This document shows, one piece after another, positions 49,246-58,086 of a stretch of DNA of 64,000 nucleotides (position 1 is the first letter of the stretch; every line of letters begins with the position of its first letter). A program made the translations under genes and the position numbers. Source of the stretch: CAVVSD01 sp963757125 (GTDB lineage: Bacteria > Actinomycetota > Thermoleophilia > Solirubrobacterales > Solirubrobacteraceae); NCBI GenBank assembly GCA_963757125.1, contig CAVWQP010000009.1, positions 1,054,001 to 1,118,000 on the forward strand, given 5' to 3'. The notes below the pieces were generated by a model that was not told the origin of the DNA, did not search any database, and saw only the letters and a program-made list of their open reading frames with translations.

Positions 49246-50762
49246 CGGCGCCCACCGGGGCGCAGGTCATCGTCGTGGGATCGGGCTCTGCCGGGCCCGT
49301 GGTCGCGCGACGGCTCATCGACGCCGGCGTCAGCGTGCTGCTGCTCGAGGCGGGACCGCGGGACACGAACCCGGCGATCGGCGATCCCAACCGCGTCTTC
49401 GAGCTCAAGGGCGGGCCCGAGGACTACGACCTGCGCACCGTCCCGCAGACCGAGCTCCTCGGCCGCCGGGTCGAGTGGCCGCGCGGGCGCGTGCTCGGCG
49501 GCTCCAGCGCCGTGAACGGGATGCTCTACGTCCGCGGCTGGCCCGGCGACTTCGATCACTGGTCCTACCTCGGCAACCACGGCTGGTCCTACGCCGACGT
49601 GCTGCCGCTCCTGCGCCGCTCGGAGGACTACGACGGCGGCGAGTCGGAGTTCCACGGCGTCGGCGGCCCCTGGCACGTGACCTCGCGCTACGAGGCCAAC
49701 CCGATCCACCTCGCGATCGTCGAGGCGGGCCGGGCGGCCGGGTTCCCGGTCAACGGGGACCCCAACGGCGCCGCGCCCGACGGCATCCAGCTCACCCAGC
49801 TCTCCACGCGCGACGGGCGCCGGGAGACGTCCTACCGGGCGTTCCTCGGGCCGGTCGCCGACCATCCGGGGCTGCAGGTCCTGACCGACGCGCGCGCCGT
49901 CCGGCTGCTGCTCGACGGCGAGCGGTGCACCGGCGTCGAGGTCGTCCGCGAGGGGCGCCTCGAGCGCCTGCACGCGGAGGACGAGGTCGTCGTGTGCACG
50001 GGCGCGGTGGAGTCCCCGCGGCTGCTGACGCTGTCCGGGATCGCCGGCGAGGAGGAGCTGCGCCGGCTGGGCCTCCCGGTCCGCGCGGACCTGCCGGGCG
50101 TCGGGCGCAACCTGCAGGACCACGTCCTCGCGCCGGTCATCTTCACGACGCGCGAGGCGCCGCCGGACAACGCGCCCGGCGTGCCGCCCATGGGCAGCCA
50201 GCTCTTCTCCCGCAGCCGGCCCGGACTCGTCGCGCCCGACCTCCAGCCGCTGGCGTTCAGCGTGCCGCTGTACGACGGCGACCGCCTCACCGGCCCGGAC
50301 CGCGGCTTCACGTTCTCGGCGGGCCTCGTCCGGCCCGCGAGCCGTGGCACGATCCGGCTGCGCTCCGCCGATCCGGACGACGCGCTCGACCTGGATCCCC
50401 GCTACCTCTCGGCCCGGGCGGACCTCGACGCGCTGCTCGTCTCCGTCGAGCAGATCCGCGAGATCGCCCGGCAGGACCCGCTCGCCTCCGAGTGGGACGC
50501 GCAGGAGCTCCATCCGGGGCCCGGCGTCGACGTCGAGGAGCACATCCGGGCGACGCTCGGCAGCTACTGGCACCCCGTCGGCACGTGCAGGATGGGCATC
50601 GACGAGGACGCCGTCGTCGATCCTGAGCTCCGCGTGCGCGGCATCGACGGCCTGCGCGTGGCCGACGCGTCGATCATGCCGCTCATCGTCGGCGGCAACA
50701 CGCACGCCGCGACGATGCTCATCGGCGAGAAGGCAGCGGACCTCCTCCTCGCCGCGCTGTGA
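49242..50762 (+). CDS. GMC-family flavin oxidoreductase
   Basis: The product is 506 residues, starting at a GTG that overlaps gcvH. The FAD-binding GxGxxG is VIVVGSGSAGPVVARRLIDAG, then VLLLEAGP. The first GMC signature is RGRVLGGSSAVNGMLYVRGWPGDF (in part). The second signature is VVCTGAVESPRLLTLSGI. The catalytic His pair lies near YWHPVGTCRMG and GGNTHAATMLIGEKAADLL (in part). Such enzymes oxidise alcohols (choline, glucose, aryl alcohols and others); the substrate is not visible. It overlaps the downstream alcohol dehydrogenase gene by 4 bp, so two alcohol-oxidising enzymes are made together. Confidence 0.88.
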   Translation: MTAPTGAQVIVVGSGSAGPVVARRLIDAGVSVLLLEAGPRDTNPAIGDPNRVFELKGGPEDYDLRTVPQTELLGRRVEWPRGRVLGGSSAVNGMLYVRGWPGDFDHWSYLGNHGWSYADVLPLLRRSEDYDGGESEFHGVGGPWHVTSRYEANPIHLAIVEAGRAAGFPVNGDPNGAAPDGIQLTQLSTRDGRRETSYRAFLGPVADHPGLQVLTDARAVRLLLDGERCTGVEVVREGRLERLHAEDEVVVCTGAVESPRLLTLSGIAGEEELRRLGLPVRADLPGVGRNLQDHVLAPVIFTTREAPPDNAPGVPPMGSQLFSRSRPGLVAPDLQPLAFSVPLYDGDRLTGPDRGFTFSAGLVRPASRGTIRLRSADPDDALDLDPRYLSARADLDALLVSVEQIREIARQDPLASEWDAQELHPGPGVDVEEHIRATLGSYWHPVGTCRMGIDEDAVVDPELRVRGIDGLRVADASIMPLIVGGNTHAATMLIGEKAADLLLAAL

Positions 50763-51838
50763 GGGCCGCCGTCCAGCTCGCCACGGCGGAGCCGCTGCTG
50801 CTGGCGGACGTCGCCGTCGACGCGCCCGCGCCCCGCGAGGTCCTCGTGCGCACGGCGGCGGCCGGCGTCTGCCACAGCGACGCGTTCGCCCTCGAGGGGC
50901 GCTTCCCGTTCCCGGTGCCGAGCGTCATGGGCCACGAGTCGGCGGGCGTGGTCGAGGCGGTCGGCTCGGAGGTCACCTACGTCGCGCCCGGCGACCACGT
51001 GACGACGTGCCTGTCGGTCTTCTGCGGCGACTGCGACATGTGCGTGGGCGGGCGGCCCTACCTCTGCGACAAGGAGGGCACGCGGCGACGCGTGGGCGAG
51101 CCACCGCGCCTGCGGCTCGACGGCGAGCCGGTCCACGCCTTCGAGGAGCTCGGCTCGTTCGCCGAGCAGCTGCTCGTCCACGAGCACGCCGTCGTCCGGG
51201 TCGATCCGGGGATGCCGCTCGATGTCGCCGCGCTGCTGGGCTGCGGCGTGACGACCGGCCTCGGCGCCGTCCTGAACACCGCCCGCGTACCAGCGGGCGG
51301 GAGCGTCGCGGTGGTCGGCTGCGGCGGCGTGGGGCTCAGCGCCGTGCAGGGCGCGCGGATCTGCGGCGCGACCCGGATCGTCGCGGTCGACACGCGCGCG
51401 GCGAAGCTCGAGCTCGCGCGCGAGCTCGGCGCGACGGATGTCGTCGACGCGAGCGCGGGCGACGCCGTCGAGCAAGTCATCGAGCTCACGGGCGGCGGCG
51501 TCGAGTGGTCCTTCGAGGCGGTCGGCTCCGCCGCGACCGCCGAGCAGGCGTTCGGCATGCTGCGCGCGGGCGGGACCTGCACGGTGGTCGGCGTCCTCGC
51601 GGGCTCGACCGTCAGCCTCGACGGCATCACCCTGAACTGGGACCGCCGGATCCAGGGGTCGCTCATGGGCTCCAACCGCTTCCGCATCGACATCCCGCGC
51701 TACGTCGACCTGTACCTGCAGGGCCGCCTGCGGCTCGACGACCTCGTCTCGACCCGCATCACGCTGGACGAGCTCGTCGGCTCGATCGGGACGCTGCACG
51801 GCGGCGATGCGACCCGCACCGTCGTGACCTTCCAATGA
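50759..51838 (+). CDS. Zinc-dependent alcohol dehydrogenase (class III-like, MDR)
   Basis: The product is 359 residues. Catalytic zinc ligands appear in AGVCHSDAFALEG (Cys) and MGHESAGVV (His-Glu). The structural zinc cluster is CGDCDMCVGGRPYLC with four Cys. The cofactor loop is VAVVGCGGVGLSAVQGARICGA (in part), followed by VDTRAAKLELARELGA with an Asp that favours NAD. The shape is that of class III-like or NDMA-dependent alcohol dehydrogenases of actinobacteria, which can use a thiol cofactor. The start is a GTG overlapping the GMC stop. Confidence 0.88.
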   Translation: MRAAVQLATAEPLLLADVAVDAPAPREVLVRTAAAGVCHSDAFALEGRFPFPVPSVMGHESAGVVEAVGSEVTYVAPGDHVTTCLSVFCGDCDMCVGGRPYLCDKEGTRRRVGEPPRLRLDGEPVHAFEELGSFAEQLLVHEHAVVRVDPGMPLDVAALLGCGVTTGLGAVLNTARVPAGGSVAVVGCGGVGLSAVQGARICGATRIVAVDTRAAKLELARELGATDVVDASAGDAVEQVIELTGGGVEWSFEAVGSAATAEQAFGMLRAGGTCTVVGVLAGSTVSLDGITLNWDRRIQGSLMGSNRFRIDIPRYVDLYLQGRLRLDDLVSTRITLDELVGSIGTLHGGDATRTVVTFQ

Positions 51839-51849
51839 GGAGAGACCAC

Positions 51850-52302
51850 ATGCCATCACCGTCAGCCGAGGACCGCGCGCTCATCGTCGAGCTCTACGAC
51901 CGCTACAGCTGGGCGCTCGACACGGGCGACACGGACGGGTACGTCGCGCTGTTCACCGACGACGCGCTCGTCACCGAGGAGGCGCGCGGCGGCGGGCTCG
52001 AGGAGAAGCACGGCCACGACGGCGTCCGCGAGCTCGTCCTGAAGTTCCACGAGAACCCCGAGTTCCCGGGCCGTCAGCACCGCCACTCCCAGATCGTCCT
52101 CGACCCCGATCCCCAGGGCCGGCCCGACCACTGGCAGGTGCGCGCGTACGTCACGACGACGCAGACCCGCCCCGGCGAGGCCCCGACGCTCTACTGGTGC
52201 GGGCACATCCGCGACACCGTGCGCAAGGACGGCGACACCTGGCGGCTCCACGAGAAGAACATCATGAGCTGGGCCGGCGAGGTCCTGGCGCGCTTCGGCT
52301 AA
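51850..52302 (+). CDS. SnoaL-like / NTF2-fold protein
   Basis: The product is 150 residues and starts 11 bp after the dehydrogenase with a GAGGAGAG ribosome site. It has LIVELYDRYSWALDTGDTDGYVALFTDDA (in part), KHGHDGVRELVLKF, GRQHRHSQIVLDPD and GDTWRLHEKNIMSWAG, which is the pattern of SnoaL_4 or ring-hydroxylating dioxygenase beta-subunit-like proteins. No alpha subunit is nearby, so it is more likely a stand-alone isomerase, dehydratase or ligand-binding protein. It probably acts with the two dehydrogenases before it. Confidence 0.78.
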   Translation: MPSPSAEDRALIVELYDRYSWALDTGDTDGYVALFTDDALVTEEARGGGLEEKHGHDGVRELVLKFHENPEFPGRQHRHSQIVLDPDPQGRPDHWQVRAYVTTTQTRPGEAPTLYWCGHIRDTVRKDGDTWRLHEKNIMSWAGEVLARFG

Positions 52303-52312
52303 CGTCGCGCGG

Positions 52313-53326
52313 GTGCGGATCTTCTCGGGCATCCAGCCGACGGGGCGCAAGCACCTCGGGAACTACATCGGGGCCATCCGGCAGTACGTGGAGGGCCAGG
52401 ACCGCGGCGATCCGGCGATCTACTGCATCGTGGACCTGCACGCGATCACGGTCGCCTACGAGCCGGGCGAGCTGCGCGAGCGCGTCCACGACACCACCGC
52501 CGTGCTCATCGCGGCCGGCCTGGACCCGGAGCGGTGCGTGCTGTTCCGCCAGGGCGACGTGCAGGAGCACACCGAGCTCTGCTGGCTGCTGAGCTCGGTC
52601 ACGGCGCTCGGCGAGCTCAACCGCATGCACCAGTTCCGCGACAAGTCCGCGCAGCAGCGCGAGCTCGTGTCGTCCGGGCTGCTCTTCTACCCGGTGCTGC
52701 AGGCGGCCGACGTGCTCGCCTACCGGGCGGCCGAGGTCCCGGTCGGGGAGGACCAGCGCGAGCACCTCGAGCTCATGCGCGACGTCGCCGCGCGGTTCAA
52801 CGCGCGCTTCGGCGAGGACCTCCTCGTCGTCCCCGAGCACCGCATCCCGACGGTCGGCGCCCGCGTGCGCGATCTCCAGGAGCCCGAGCGCAAGATGTCC
52901 ACGACGGGCGGCTCCGAGCAGGGCACGGTGCTCGTGCTCGACGAGCCCGATGTCGTGCGGCGCAAGTTCAAGCGGGCGGTCACGGACTCCGGCAGCGACA
53001 TCGTCCGGGCGCCGGACAAGCCGGGCGTCACGAACCTCATCGAGATCCAGGCCGTCGCCCGTGGGGTGACGCCGGAGCAGGTCGAGGCCGACATGGCCGA
53101 CGCGCGCGGCTACGGCGACCTCAAGACCGCGACGGCCGAGGCCGTCGTCGAGTGGCTCGCGCCCGTGCGCGAGCGCTACGAGGAGCTGCGCGGCGACGAG
53201 GCCGCGCTGGAGGAGATCCTGGCCGCCGGGGCCGAGAAGGCCCGCGGCATGGCGCAGGAGACGCTCTCCGACGTCCGATCGGCCATGGGCGTGGGACCGT
53301 CCTCTCGCGTCCGGGGCGGTCGTTAG
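52313..53326 (+). CDS. trpS: Tryptophanyl-tRNA synthetase
   Basis: The product is 337 residues of the class I bacterial type. The HIGH equivalent is IFSGIQPTGRKHLGNYIGA, and the KMSKS equivalent is ERKMSTTGG. FYPVLQAADVLAYRA and VGEDQREHLELMRDVA are also typical. It charges tRNA-Trp. The GTG start is 10 bp after the SnoaL-like gene. The motifs are intact. It heads the trpS-scpA-scpB group, whose genes lie 13 bp apart or overlap. Confidence 0.95.
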   Translation: MRIFSGIQPTGRKHLGNYIGAIRQYVEGQDRGDPAIYCIVDLHAITVAYEPGELRERVHDTTAVLIAAGLDPERCVLFRQGDVQEHTELCWLLSSVTALGELNRMHQFRDKSAQQRELVSSGLLFYPVLQAADVLAYRAAEVPVGEDQREHLELMRDVAARFNARFGEDLLVVPEHRIPTVGARVRDLQEPERKMSTTGGSEQGTVLVLDEPDVVRRKFKRAVTDSGSDIVRAPDKPGVTNLIEIQAVARGVTPEQVEADMADARGYGDLKTATAEAVVEWLAPVRERYEELRGDEAALEEILAAGAEKARGMAQETLSDVRSAMGVGPSSRVRGGR

Positions 53327-53339
53327 CGTCCGGGAGACG

Positions 53340-54083
53340 ATGCAGGTGGCCGATCTCGAGCTCGACCTGGAGGTGTTCTCGGGGCCGTTCGACCTCCTCC
53401 TCACCCTCGTGCTCCGCGAGGAGGTCGACCTCATGGAGGTCGAGCTCGCGGACGTCGTGCTCGCGTACATCGACGTCCTCGAGGCGCGGGGCGACCTCGA
53501 TCTCGAGACGGCGACGGAGTTCCTGGTCCTCGTCGCGGCGCTGCTGGAGCTGAAGTCGCGGCTGCTGCTGCCCAGCGAGGCCGACGACCTGCTCGACCTC
53601 GAGCCCCACGAGGCGGCCGAGGAGCTGCTCGCACGGCTGCTCGACGCGCACCGCTACCGCAACGCGGCCGACCACCTGTCCGAGCTGCTCGAGCGCGAGT
53701 CGGGGCACCGTCACCGCAGGGCGCCGCTGCCGCGCTCGCTGCGGCGCACCGATCCCGCTGCCGCGGGCGCGGTCTACAAGCCCACGCAGCTCGGCAAGGC
53801 GCTCGGCGGGCTGCTGCGCGAGCCCCCGCAGCTCGACCTGCGCCACGTCAACCTGCCCAAGGTCTCGGTGGCCGAGCGGCTCCAGCACCTGCGCGCGCTG
53901 CTGCGCCGCGGTCGCTGCACGTTCGACGAGGCCGTCCAGGGCGCCGATCGCATGACCGTCGCGGTGACGCTCTTCGCCCTGCTCGAGCTCTACAAGCGCG
54001 GCGAGGCGGACTGGAGCCAGGCCGACCCGTTCGGCGAGATCACCATCGAGCGCCGCGACGTCGTGGCACGCGTCGCAGCATGA
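53340..54083 (+). CDS. scpA: Segregation and condensation protein A
   Basis: The product is 247 residues. It opens LEVFSGPFDLLLTLVLREEVDLMEV (in part), the kleisin N-terminal motif. Next come LAYIDVLEARGDLDLETATEFLVLVAALLELKSRLLLP (in part) and the C-terminal winged helix with AVTLFALLELYKRGEADWSQ. ScpA joins SMC heads and binds ScpB. It overlaps scpB by 4 bp. Confidence 0.93.
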   Translation: MQVADLELDLEVFSGPFDLLLTLVLREEVDLMEVELADVVLAYIDVLEARGDLDLETATEFLVLVAALLELKSRLLLPSEADDLLDLEPHEAAEELLARLLDAHRYRNAADHLSELLERESGHRHRRAPLPRSLRRTDPAAAGAVYKPTQLGKALGGLLREPPQLDLRHVNLPKVSVAERLQHLRALLRRGRCTFDEAVQGADRMTVAVTLFALLELYKRGEADWSQADPFGEITIERRDVVARVAA

Positions 54084-54670
54084 GCGCGCTGGCGCGCATC
54101 GTCGAGGCGCTGCTGTTCCTCAGCCCCGAGCCGGTCGCGCTCGCGGATCTGGCCGCCGCCTGCGAGGCGTCGCCCGAGGAGATCGGGGAGGCGATCGGCG
54201 AGCTCGAGATGGCGCTGGCCGAGCGCGGGATCGTGCTGCAGCGCGTCGCGGGCGGCTACGCGCTGGCGACCGATCCGGTGGCCGAGGACGCCGCCCGGCG
54301 CCTGCTGGCCAAGCCGCGGACACCGCCGCTGACGCCGGCGCAGGCCGAGACGCTCGCGATCGTCGCCTACCTGCAGCCGGTGTCGCGCCCGGAGATCACC
54401 CGCATCCGCGGCGTGAGCGCCGACTCGGCGACCGCGACGCTCATGGAGCGCGGGCTGATCGAGGAGGCGGGTCGCTCGCAGTTCGGGGCGGTCCTCTACC
54501 GCACGACCGCGCTGTTCCTCACGCTCTTCGGCCTCGACGCGGTCGCCGACCTCCCGGAGATCGCCGCGTGGGACCCGTCGCCGGAGGAGGAGAGCGCGCT
54601 GCGTGAGCGTCTGCTCCGTGCCGGCGAGGCCCGGGCCGCGGGGCCGCAAGAGGTCGGGTTGCCGTCGTAG
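54080..54670 (+). CDS. scpB: Segregation and condensation protein B
   Basis: The product is 196 residues with two winged helices: IVEALLFLSPEPVALADLAAACEAS (in part) and TPAQAETLAIVAYLQPVSRPEITRIRGVSAD (in part), followed by RSQFGAVLYRTTALFLTLFGLD. ScpB dimers bind ScpA in the SMC complex. The ATG overlaps the scpA stop (ATGA). The C-terminal Glu/Ala-rich tail varies in length in the family. Confidence 0.93.
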   Translation: MSALARIVEALLFLSPEPVALADLAAACEASPEEIGEAIGELEMALAERGIVLQRVAGGYALATDPVAEDAARRLLAKPRTPPLTPAQAETLAIVAYLQPVSRPEITRIRGVSADSATATLMERGLIEEAGRSQFGAVLYRTTALFLTLFGLDAVADLPEIAAWDPSPEEESALRERLLRAGEARAAGPQEVGLPS

Positions 54671-54719
54671 CACCGCACGTTGGAGTCCAACAGTCCGGTT
54701 TTGGGAGGATCGGACGCGA

Positions 54720-54905
54720 ATGACGTGCAATCGCTGCTACGAGCCCCTTCGTCCCGACCAGGCGGTCGAGCCGTCCTTCAGCGGCCGCTACCCCTACGTC
54801 CACGCCGACCCGGCGGACTGCCCGGCCCTGCGCGCCGAGCGCCGCGGCACCGGCCCGGTCCCGCCGATCCGGCTGGTGCGGGACATCGAGCCGGACGCCG
54901 ACTAG
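54720..54905 (+). CDS. Small cysteine-containing protein, unknown
   Basis: The product is 61 residues: MTCNRCYEPLRPDQAVEPSF, then GRYPYVHADPADCPALRAER, ending VRDIEPDAD. CNRC followed by a His and a further Cys (VHADPADC) could bind one zinc ion. A GGGAGG ribosome site lies 11 bp before the ATG. The stop shares the CTAG tetranucleotide with the convergent rlmN stop. I do not recognise a characterised family. Proline and charged residues dominate and there is no membrane segment. Confidence 0.6.
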   Translation: MTCNRCYEPLRPDQAVEPSFSGRYPYVHADPADCPALRAERRGTGPVPPIRLVRDIEPDAD

Positions 54906-55888
54906 CCGGCCGCTGCCGCGAGCTGTCCACACGCGGCCGCGATGTCGCGGCCCCGCGTCAGGCGGATCGTCGCGCGCAGGCCGTGCTCCTCGAGCGCGTC
55001 GCGGAACGCGCCGATCGCCTCCCGCCCTGACCCCTCGTACATCGAGTCGGTCGGGTTGTACGGGATGAGGTTGACCTTGAAGACGCGCGGGTCGAGCAGC
55101 TCGGCGAGCTGCACCGCCTGGGTGTAGCGGTCGTTGATGCCGGCGAGCATCACGTACTCGATGAAGACCGGGCGGCGCTTGGCCGCGTTCCAGCGGTGGC
55201 ACGCCTCGAGCACCTTCGCGAGCGGATAGCGCTCGTTCACCGGCATGATCTCGCTGCGCAGCGCCTCCTCCGGCGCGTGCAGCGAGAACGCCAGCCGGAT
55301 CGGCTCGGGCTCGGCGGCGAGGCGGTCGATCCCCGGCACCCAGCCGACCGTGGAGACGGTCGTGTGGCGGTGCGAGACCCCGACGTCCGGCAGCCGGCGG
55401 CTGGCGTCGAGGACGGCGTCGATGTTCATCATCGGCTCGCCCATCCCCATGTAGACGACGTGGTCGACGGGCTCGATGCGGCGGAAGTGCAGCGCCTGGT
55501 CGAGGATCTCCGACGCGGTGAGGTTGCGGCCGAACTTCATCGAGCCGGTGGCGCAGAACGTGCAGGTCAGCGGGCAGCCCGACTGCGAGCTCAGGCACAG
55601 CGAGCGCCGGCCGTCGCGGTAGCGCATCATCACCGCCTCGACCGGGCGCCCGTCGGCGGTGTGGAACAGCGCCTTGACCGTGCCGTCGCGCGACTCGGCC
55701 TGCTCGACGACCGACAGGCTCGAGAACGGGACGCGCTCGGCCAGCGACGCGCGCAGCGCCGCCGGGACGTTCGTCATGTCCTCGTAGCCGGCCGCGCCGC
55801 GGGCGGCCCACTCCCAGACCTGCCCGGCGCGGAAGGCGGGCTGCCCGAGGTCGTCCAACGTCGTCTGCAGGAGGTCGAGATCCACCAC
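54902..55888 (-). CDS. rlmN: 23S rRNA/tRNA adenine-C2 methyltransferase RlmN (radical SAM)
   Basis: The product is 328 residues. The radical SAM cluster is SGCPLTCTFCATG (Cys-x3-Cys-x2-Cys, about residue 103). YMGMGEPMMNIDAVL, LAFSLHAPEEALRSEIMPVN, MLAGINDRY and KVNLIPYNP follow. The last catalytic Cys is in AAACGQL at the C terminus. It methylates A2503 of 23S rRNA and A37 in some tRNAs. The start is a GTG. It is divergent from rluB across 17 bp and convergent with the small Cys protein gene, sharing CTAG. Confidence 0.95.
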   Translation of the reverse strand: MVDLDLLQTTLDDLGQPAFRAGQVWEWAARGAAGYEDMTNVPAALRASLAERVPFSSLSVVEQAESRDGTVKALFHTADGRPVEAVMMRYRDGRRSLCLSSQSGCPLTCTFCATGSMKFGRNLTASEILDQALHFRRIEPVDHVVYMGMGEPMMNIDAVLDASRRLPDVGVSHRHTTVSTVGWVPGIDRLAAEPEPIRLAFSLHAPEEALRSEIMPVNERYPLAKVLEACHRWNAAKRRPVFIEYVMLAGINDRYTQAVQLAELLDPRVFKVNLIPYNPTDSMYEGSGREAIGAFRDALEEHGLRATIRLTRGRDIAAACGQLAAAAG

Positions 55889-55905
55889 GTGCGAGGGTAG
55901 GGGGG

Positions 55906-56604
55906 ATGCGCCTCGGGAAGTTCCTCGCTCACGCCGGCATCGCCTCGCGCCGCCGCGCCGAGGACCTCGTGCACGCCGGGCGCGTGTCCGTCGGCGGCAT
56001 CACGGTGCGCGATCCGGCGCGCGACGTCGACGAGCGCAGCGACGTCGCGGTCGACGGCAAGCCGGTCTCCGGCGCCGAGCCGCACGAGATCTGGGCGCTG
56101 CACAAGCCGGCGGGCGTCGTGTCCACCGCGAAGGACACCCACGGCCGCCGCACCGTCCTCGATCTCGTGTCGCAGGCGAAGGGGCGGCTGTACCCGGTCG
56201 GGCGCCTCGACGCCGACACGACCGGCCTCATCCTGATCACGAACGACGGCGAGCTCGCAAACCGCCTCATGCACCCCTCCTTCGAGGTGCCCAAGACCTA
56301 CCGCGTCCGGGTCTCCAAGCCGCCGGTCCGCGAGCCGGCGCTGCAGGCGCTGCGCAACGGCGTCGAGCTCGAGGACGGCATGACCGCCCCGGCGCTCGTG
56401 CGCCGGCTGCACGCCGACCAGCTCGACATCACGATCCACGAGGGCCGCAAGCGCCAGGTCCGCCGCATGTGCGAAGCGGTCGGCCACCCGGTGAAGGAGA
56501 TCGAGCGGACCGCCTTCGGGCCGCTGAGGCTGGGCACGCTCCCGCGCGGCCAGGCGCGCAGGCTCACGCCCGCGGAGACGCAGCGCCTGCGTGGACTGAC
56601 ATGA
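55906..56604 (+). CDS. rluB: Pseudouridine synthase RluB-like
   Basis: The product is 232 residues. The S4 domain at the N terminus is MRLGKFLAHAGIASRRRAED followed by VHAGRVSVGG. The catalytic motif is YPVGRLDADTTGLILITNDG with the essential Asp, then NRLMHPSFEVPKTYRVRV, and IHEGRKRQVRRMCEAVGHPV follows. It makes a pseudouridine in 23S rRNA. It overlaps the chorismate mutase gene by 4 bp, so it heads the aromatic operon transcript. Confidence 0.92.
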   Translation: MRLGKFLAHAGIASRRRAEDLVHAGRVSVGGITVRDPARDVDERSDVAVDGKPVSGAEPHEIWALHKPAGVVSTAKDTHGRRTVLDLVSQAKGRLYPVGRLDADTTGLILITNDGELANRLMHPSFEVPKTYRVRVSKPPVREPALQALRNGVELEDGMTAPALVRRLHADQLDITIHEGRKRQVRRMCEAVGHPVKEIERTAFGPLRLGTLPRGQARRLTPAETQRLRGLT

Positions 56605-56981
56605 TGCCGCCCGCCATGCGCCTGTTCGCCCTGCGTGGCGCCACGTCGATCGACCGCGACGAGGCGTCCCTCATCCTCGACGGAACCACCGTCCTCCTCC
56701 AGGAGATCCTCGAGCGCAACGCGCTCACGCCCACCGACGTGGTGAGCTGCATCTTCACCTGCACGCAGGACCTCACCGCCGAGTACCCGGCCGTCGCCGC
56801 CCGCGCGATGGGGTTCAACACGGTTCCCCTCCTGTGCACGCAGGAGATGGCCGTGCCGGGGTCGCTGTCGCGTGTCGTGCGCCTCCTCATGCACTTCTAC
56901 GCGGACGAGGCCCACGAGGTCCGACACGTCTACCACGGTGAGGCACGCCGCCTCAGGCTGGACATCGCGGGCGCGCAATAG
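56601..56981 (+). CDS. aroH: Chorismate mutase, AroH type
   Basis: The product is 126 residues from ATG 56601; ATG 56616 (MRLFALRGATSID) is an alternative and closer to known AroH starts. Motifs are LRGATSIDRDEAS with the active-site Arg, LLQEILERN, VVSCIFTCTQDLTAEYPAVAAR (in part), PLLCTQEMAVPGSL and RVVRLLMHFYADE. AroH-type mutases are trimers with a ferredoxin-like/barrel fold found in Bacillus and actinobacteria. It turns chorismate into prephenate. It overlaps rluB (ATGA) and precedes the aminotransferase by 13 bp. Confidence 0.92.
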   Translation: MMPPAMRLFALRGATSIDRDEASLILDGTTVLLQEILERNALTPTDVVSCIFTCTQDLTAEYPAVAARAMGFNTVPLLCTQEMAVPGSLSRVVRLLMHFYADEAHEVRHVYHGEARRLRLDIAGAQ

Positions 56982-56994
56982 GCTGCTGCGCGAG

Positions 56995-58074
56995 ATGGCG
57001 ATCGAGTTCAACACCCGCATCCGCGAGATCCCGTCGTACCCGGCAGCCGACGGGTACGCGCTCGGCGATCACGTCGCGCTGCTTGCCTCCAACGAGTCGC
57101 CCGAGGCCCCGCTCCCGGAGGTCGTCGAGGCGGCCCAGCGCGCCGTCGCAGGCGCCAACCGCTACCCCGATCCGTCCGCGTCGCTGCTGCGCAGCCGCCT
57201 GAGCGACCGCTACGGCATCCCCGGGTCGCGCATCGCGCTCGGCAACGGCTCCTGCGAGATCCTGCTCGCCGCCGGCCAGGCGCTCCTGGAGCCCGGGGCG
57301 GAGTTCCTCCACGCCTGGCCGTCCTTCTCGATCTACCCGCAGCTGTCGGCGGCGTCCGGCGCGCGCGCGGTCACGGTCCCGGTGAACGAGCGCCACGAGC
57401 ACGACCTCGACGCCATGGCGGCCGAGATCAACGCCGCGACGCGCCTCGTCATCGTCTGCAACCCGAACAACCCGACGTCGACCGCGCTGCCGTTCGAGCG
57501 CATCAAGGCGTTCGTCGAGCAGGTGCCGTCGCACGTCGCGGTCATCATCGACGAGGCCTACTGCGAGTACTCGACGCTCGACGACCCGGACGCGACGCTC
57601 GACCTCCTCGACGACCACCCGAACCTCGTCCTGCTGCGGACGTTCTCGAAGGTGTACGGCCTTGCCGGCCTGCGCGTCGGCCTCGGCCTCTGCGGGTCGG
57701 AGGACTTCGTCGGCGCGGTCAACCAGGTGCGCCAGCCGTTCTTCGTCAACGTCGCCGCGCAGGCTGCGGCGGTCGAGGCGCTCAAGCACGGCGACGCCGT
57801 CACCGAGCGCGTGGAGCGCGCCGTGGTCGCGCGCATCCACATCGAGGAGGGCCTCGCGGCGATGGGGATGCAGGTCGCGGAGTCGCAGGCGAACTTCGTG
57901 TGGTTCGACCTCCCGGAGGACGCCGACGAGCCCGGGATCGTCCGCTCGCTGAAGGAGCGCGACATCATCGTGCGCGCGGGCGGGTCGCTCGGCAGGCCCG
58001 GTGCGCTGCGTGTGAGCTTCGGCCCGCAATCGCACAACCAGCGCTTCCTCGACGCCCTCGGGGAACTGCTGTAA
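56995..58074 (+). CDS. hisC: Histidinol-phosphate / aromatic aminotransferase (HisC family)
   Basis: The product is 359 residues. It is a fold type I PLP enzyme: LLASNESPEAPLPEVVEAAQ, GNGSCEILLAAGQALLEPG, VCNPNNPTSTALP, IIDEAYCEYS, and the PLP-Lys in RTFSKVYGLAGLRVGLG. The end shows NFVWFDLPE and GRPGALRVSFG. The family contains both HisC and aromatic aminotransferases. Lying between chorismate mutase and DAHP synthase genes, it more likely transaminates prephenate or phenylpyruvate/4-hydroxyphenylpyruvate, or does both jobs. It ends 12 bp before the leader reading frame. Confidence 0.85.
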   Translation: MAIEFNTRIREIPSYPAADGYALGDHVALLASNESPEAPLPEVVEAAQRAVAGANRYPDPSASLLRSRLSDRYGIPGSRIALGNGSCEILLAAGQALLEPGAEFLHAWPSFSIYPQLSAASGARAVTVPVNERHEHDLDAMAAEINAATRLVIVCNPNNPTSTALPFERIKAFVEQVPSHVAVIIDEAYCEYSTLDDPDATLDLLDDHPNLVLLRTFSKVYGLAGLRVGLGLCGSEDFVGAVNQVRQPFFVNVAAQAAAVEALKHGDAVTERVERAVVARIHIEEGLAAMGMQVAESQANFVWFDLPEDADEPGIVRSLKERDIIVRAGGSLGRPGALRVSFGPQSHNQRFLDALGELL

Positions 58075-58086
58075 CGTCGAAGACGC

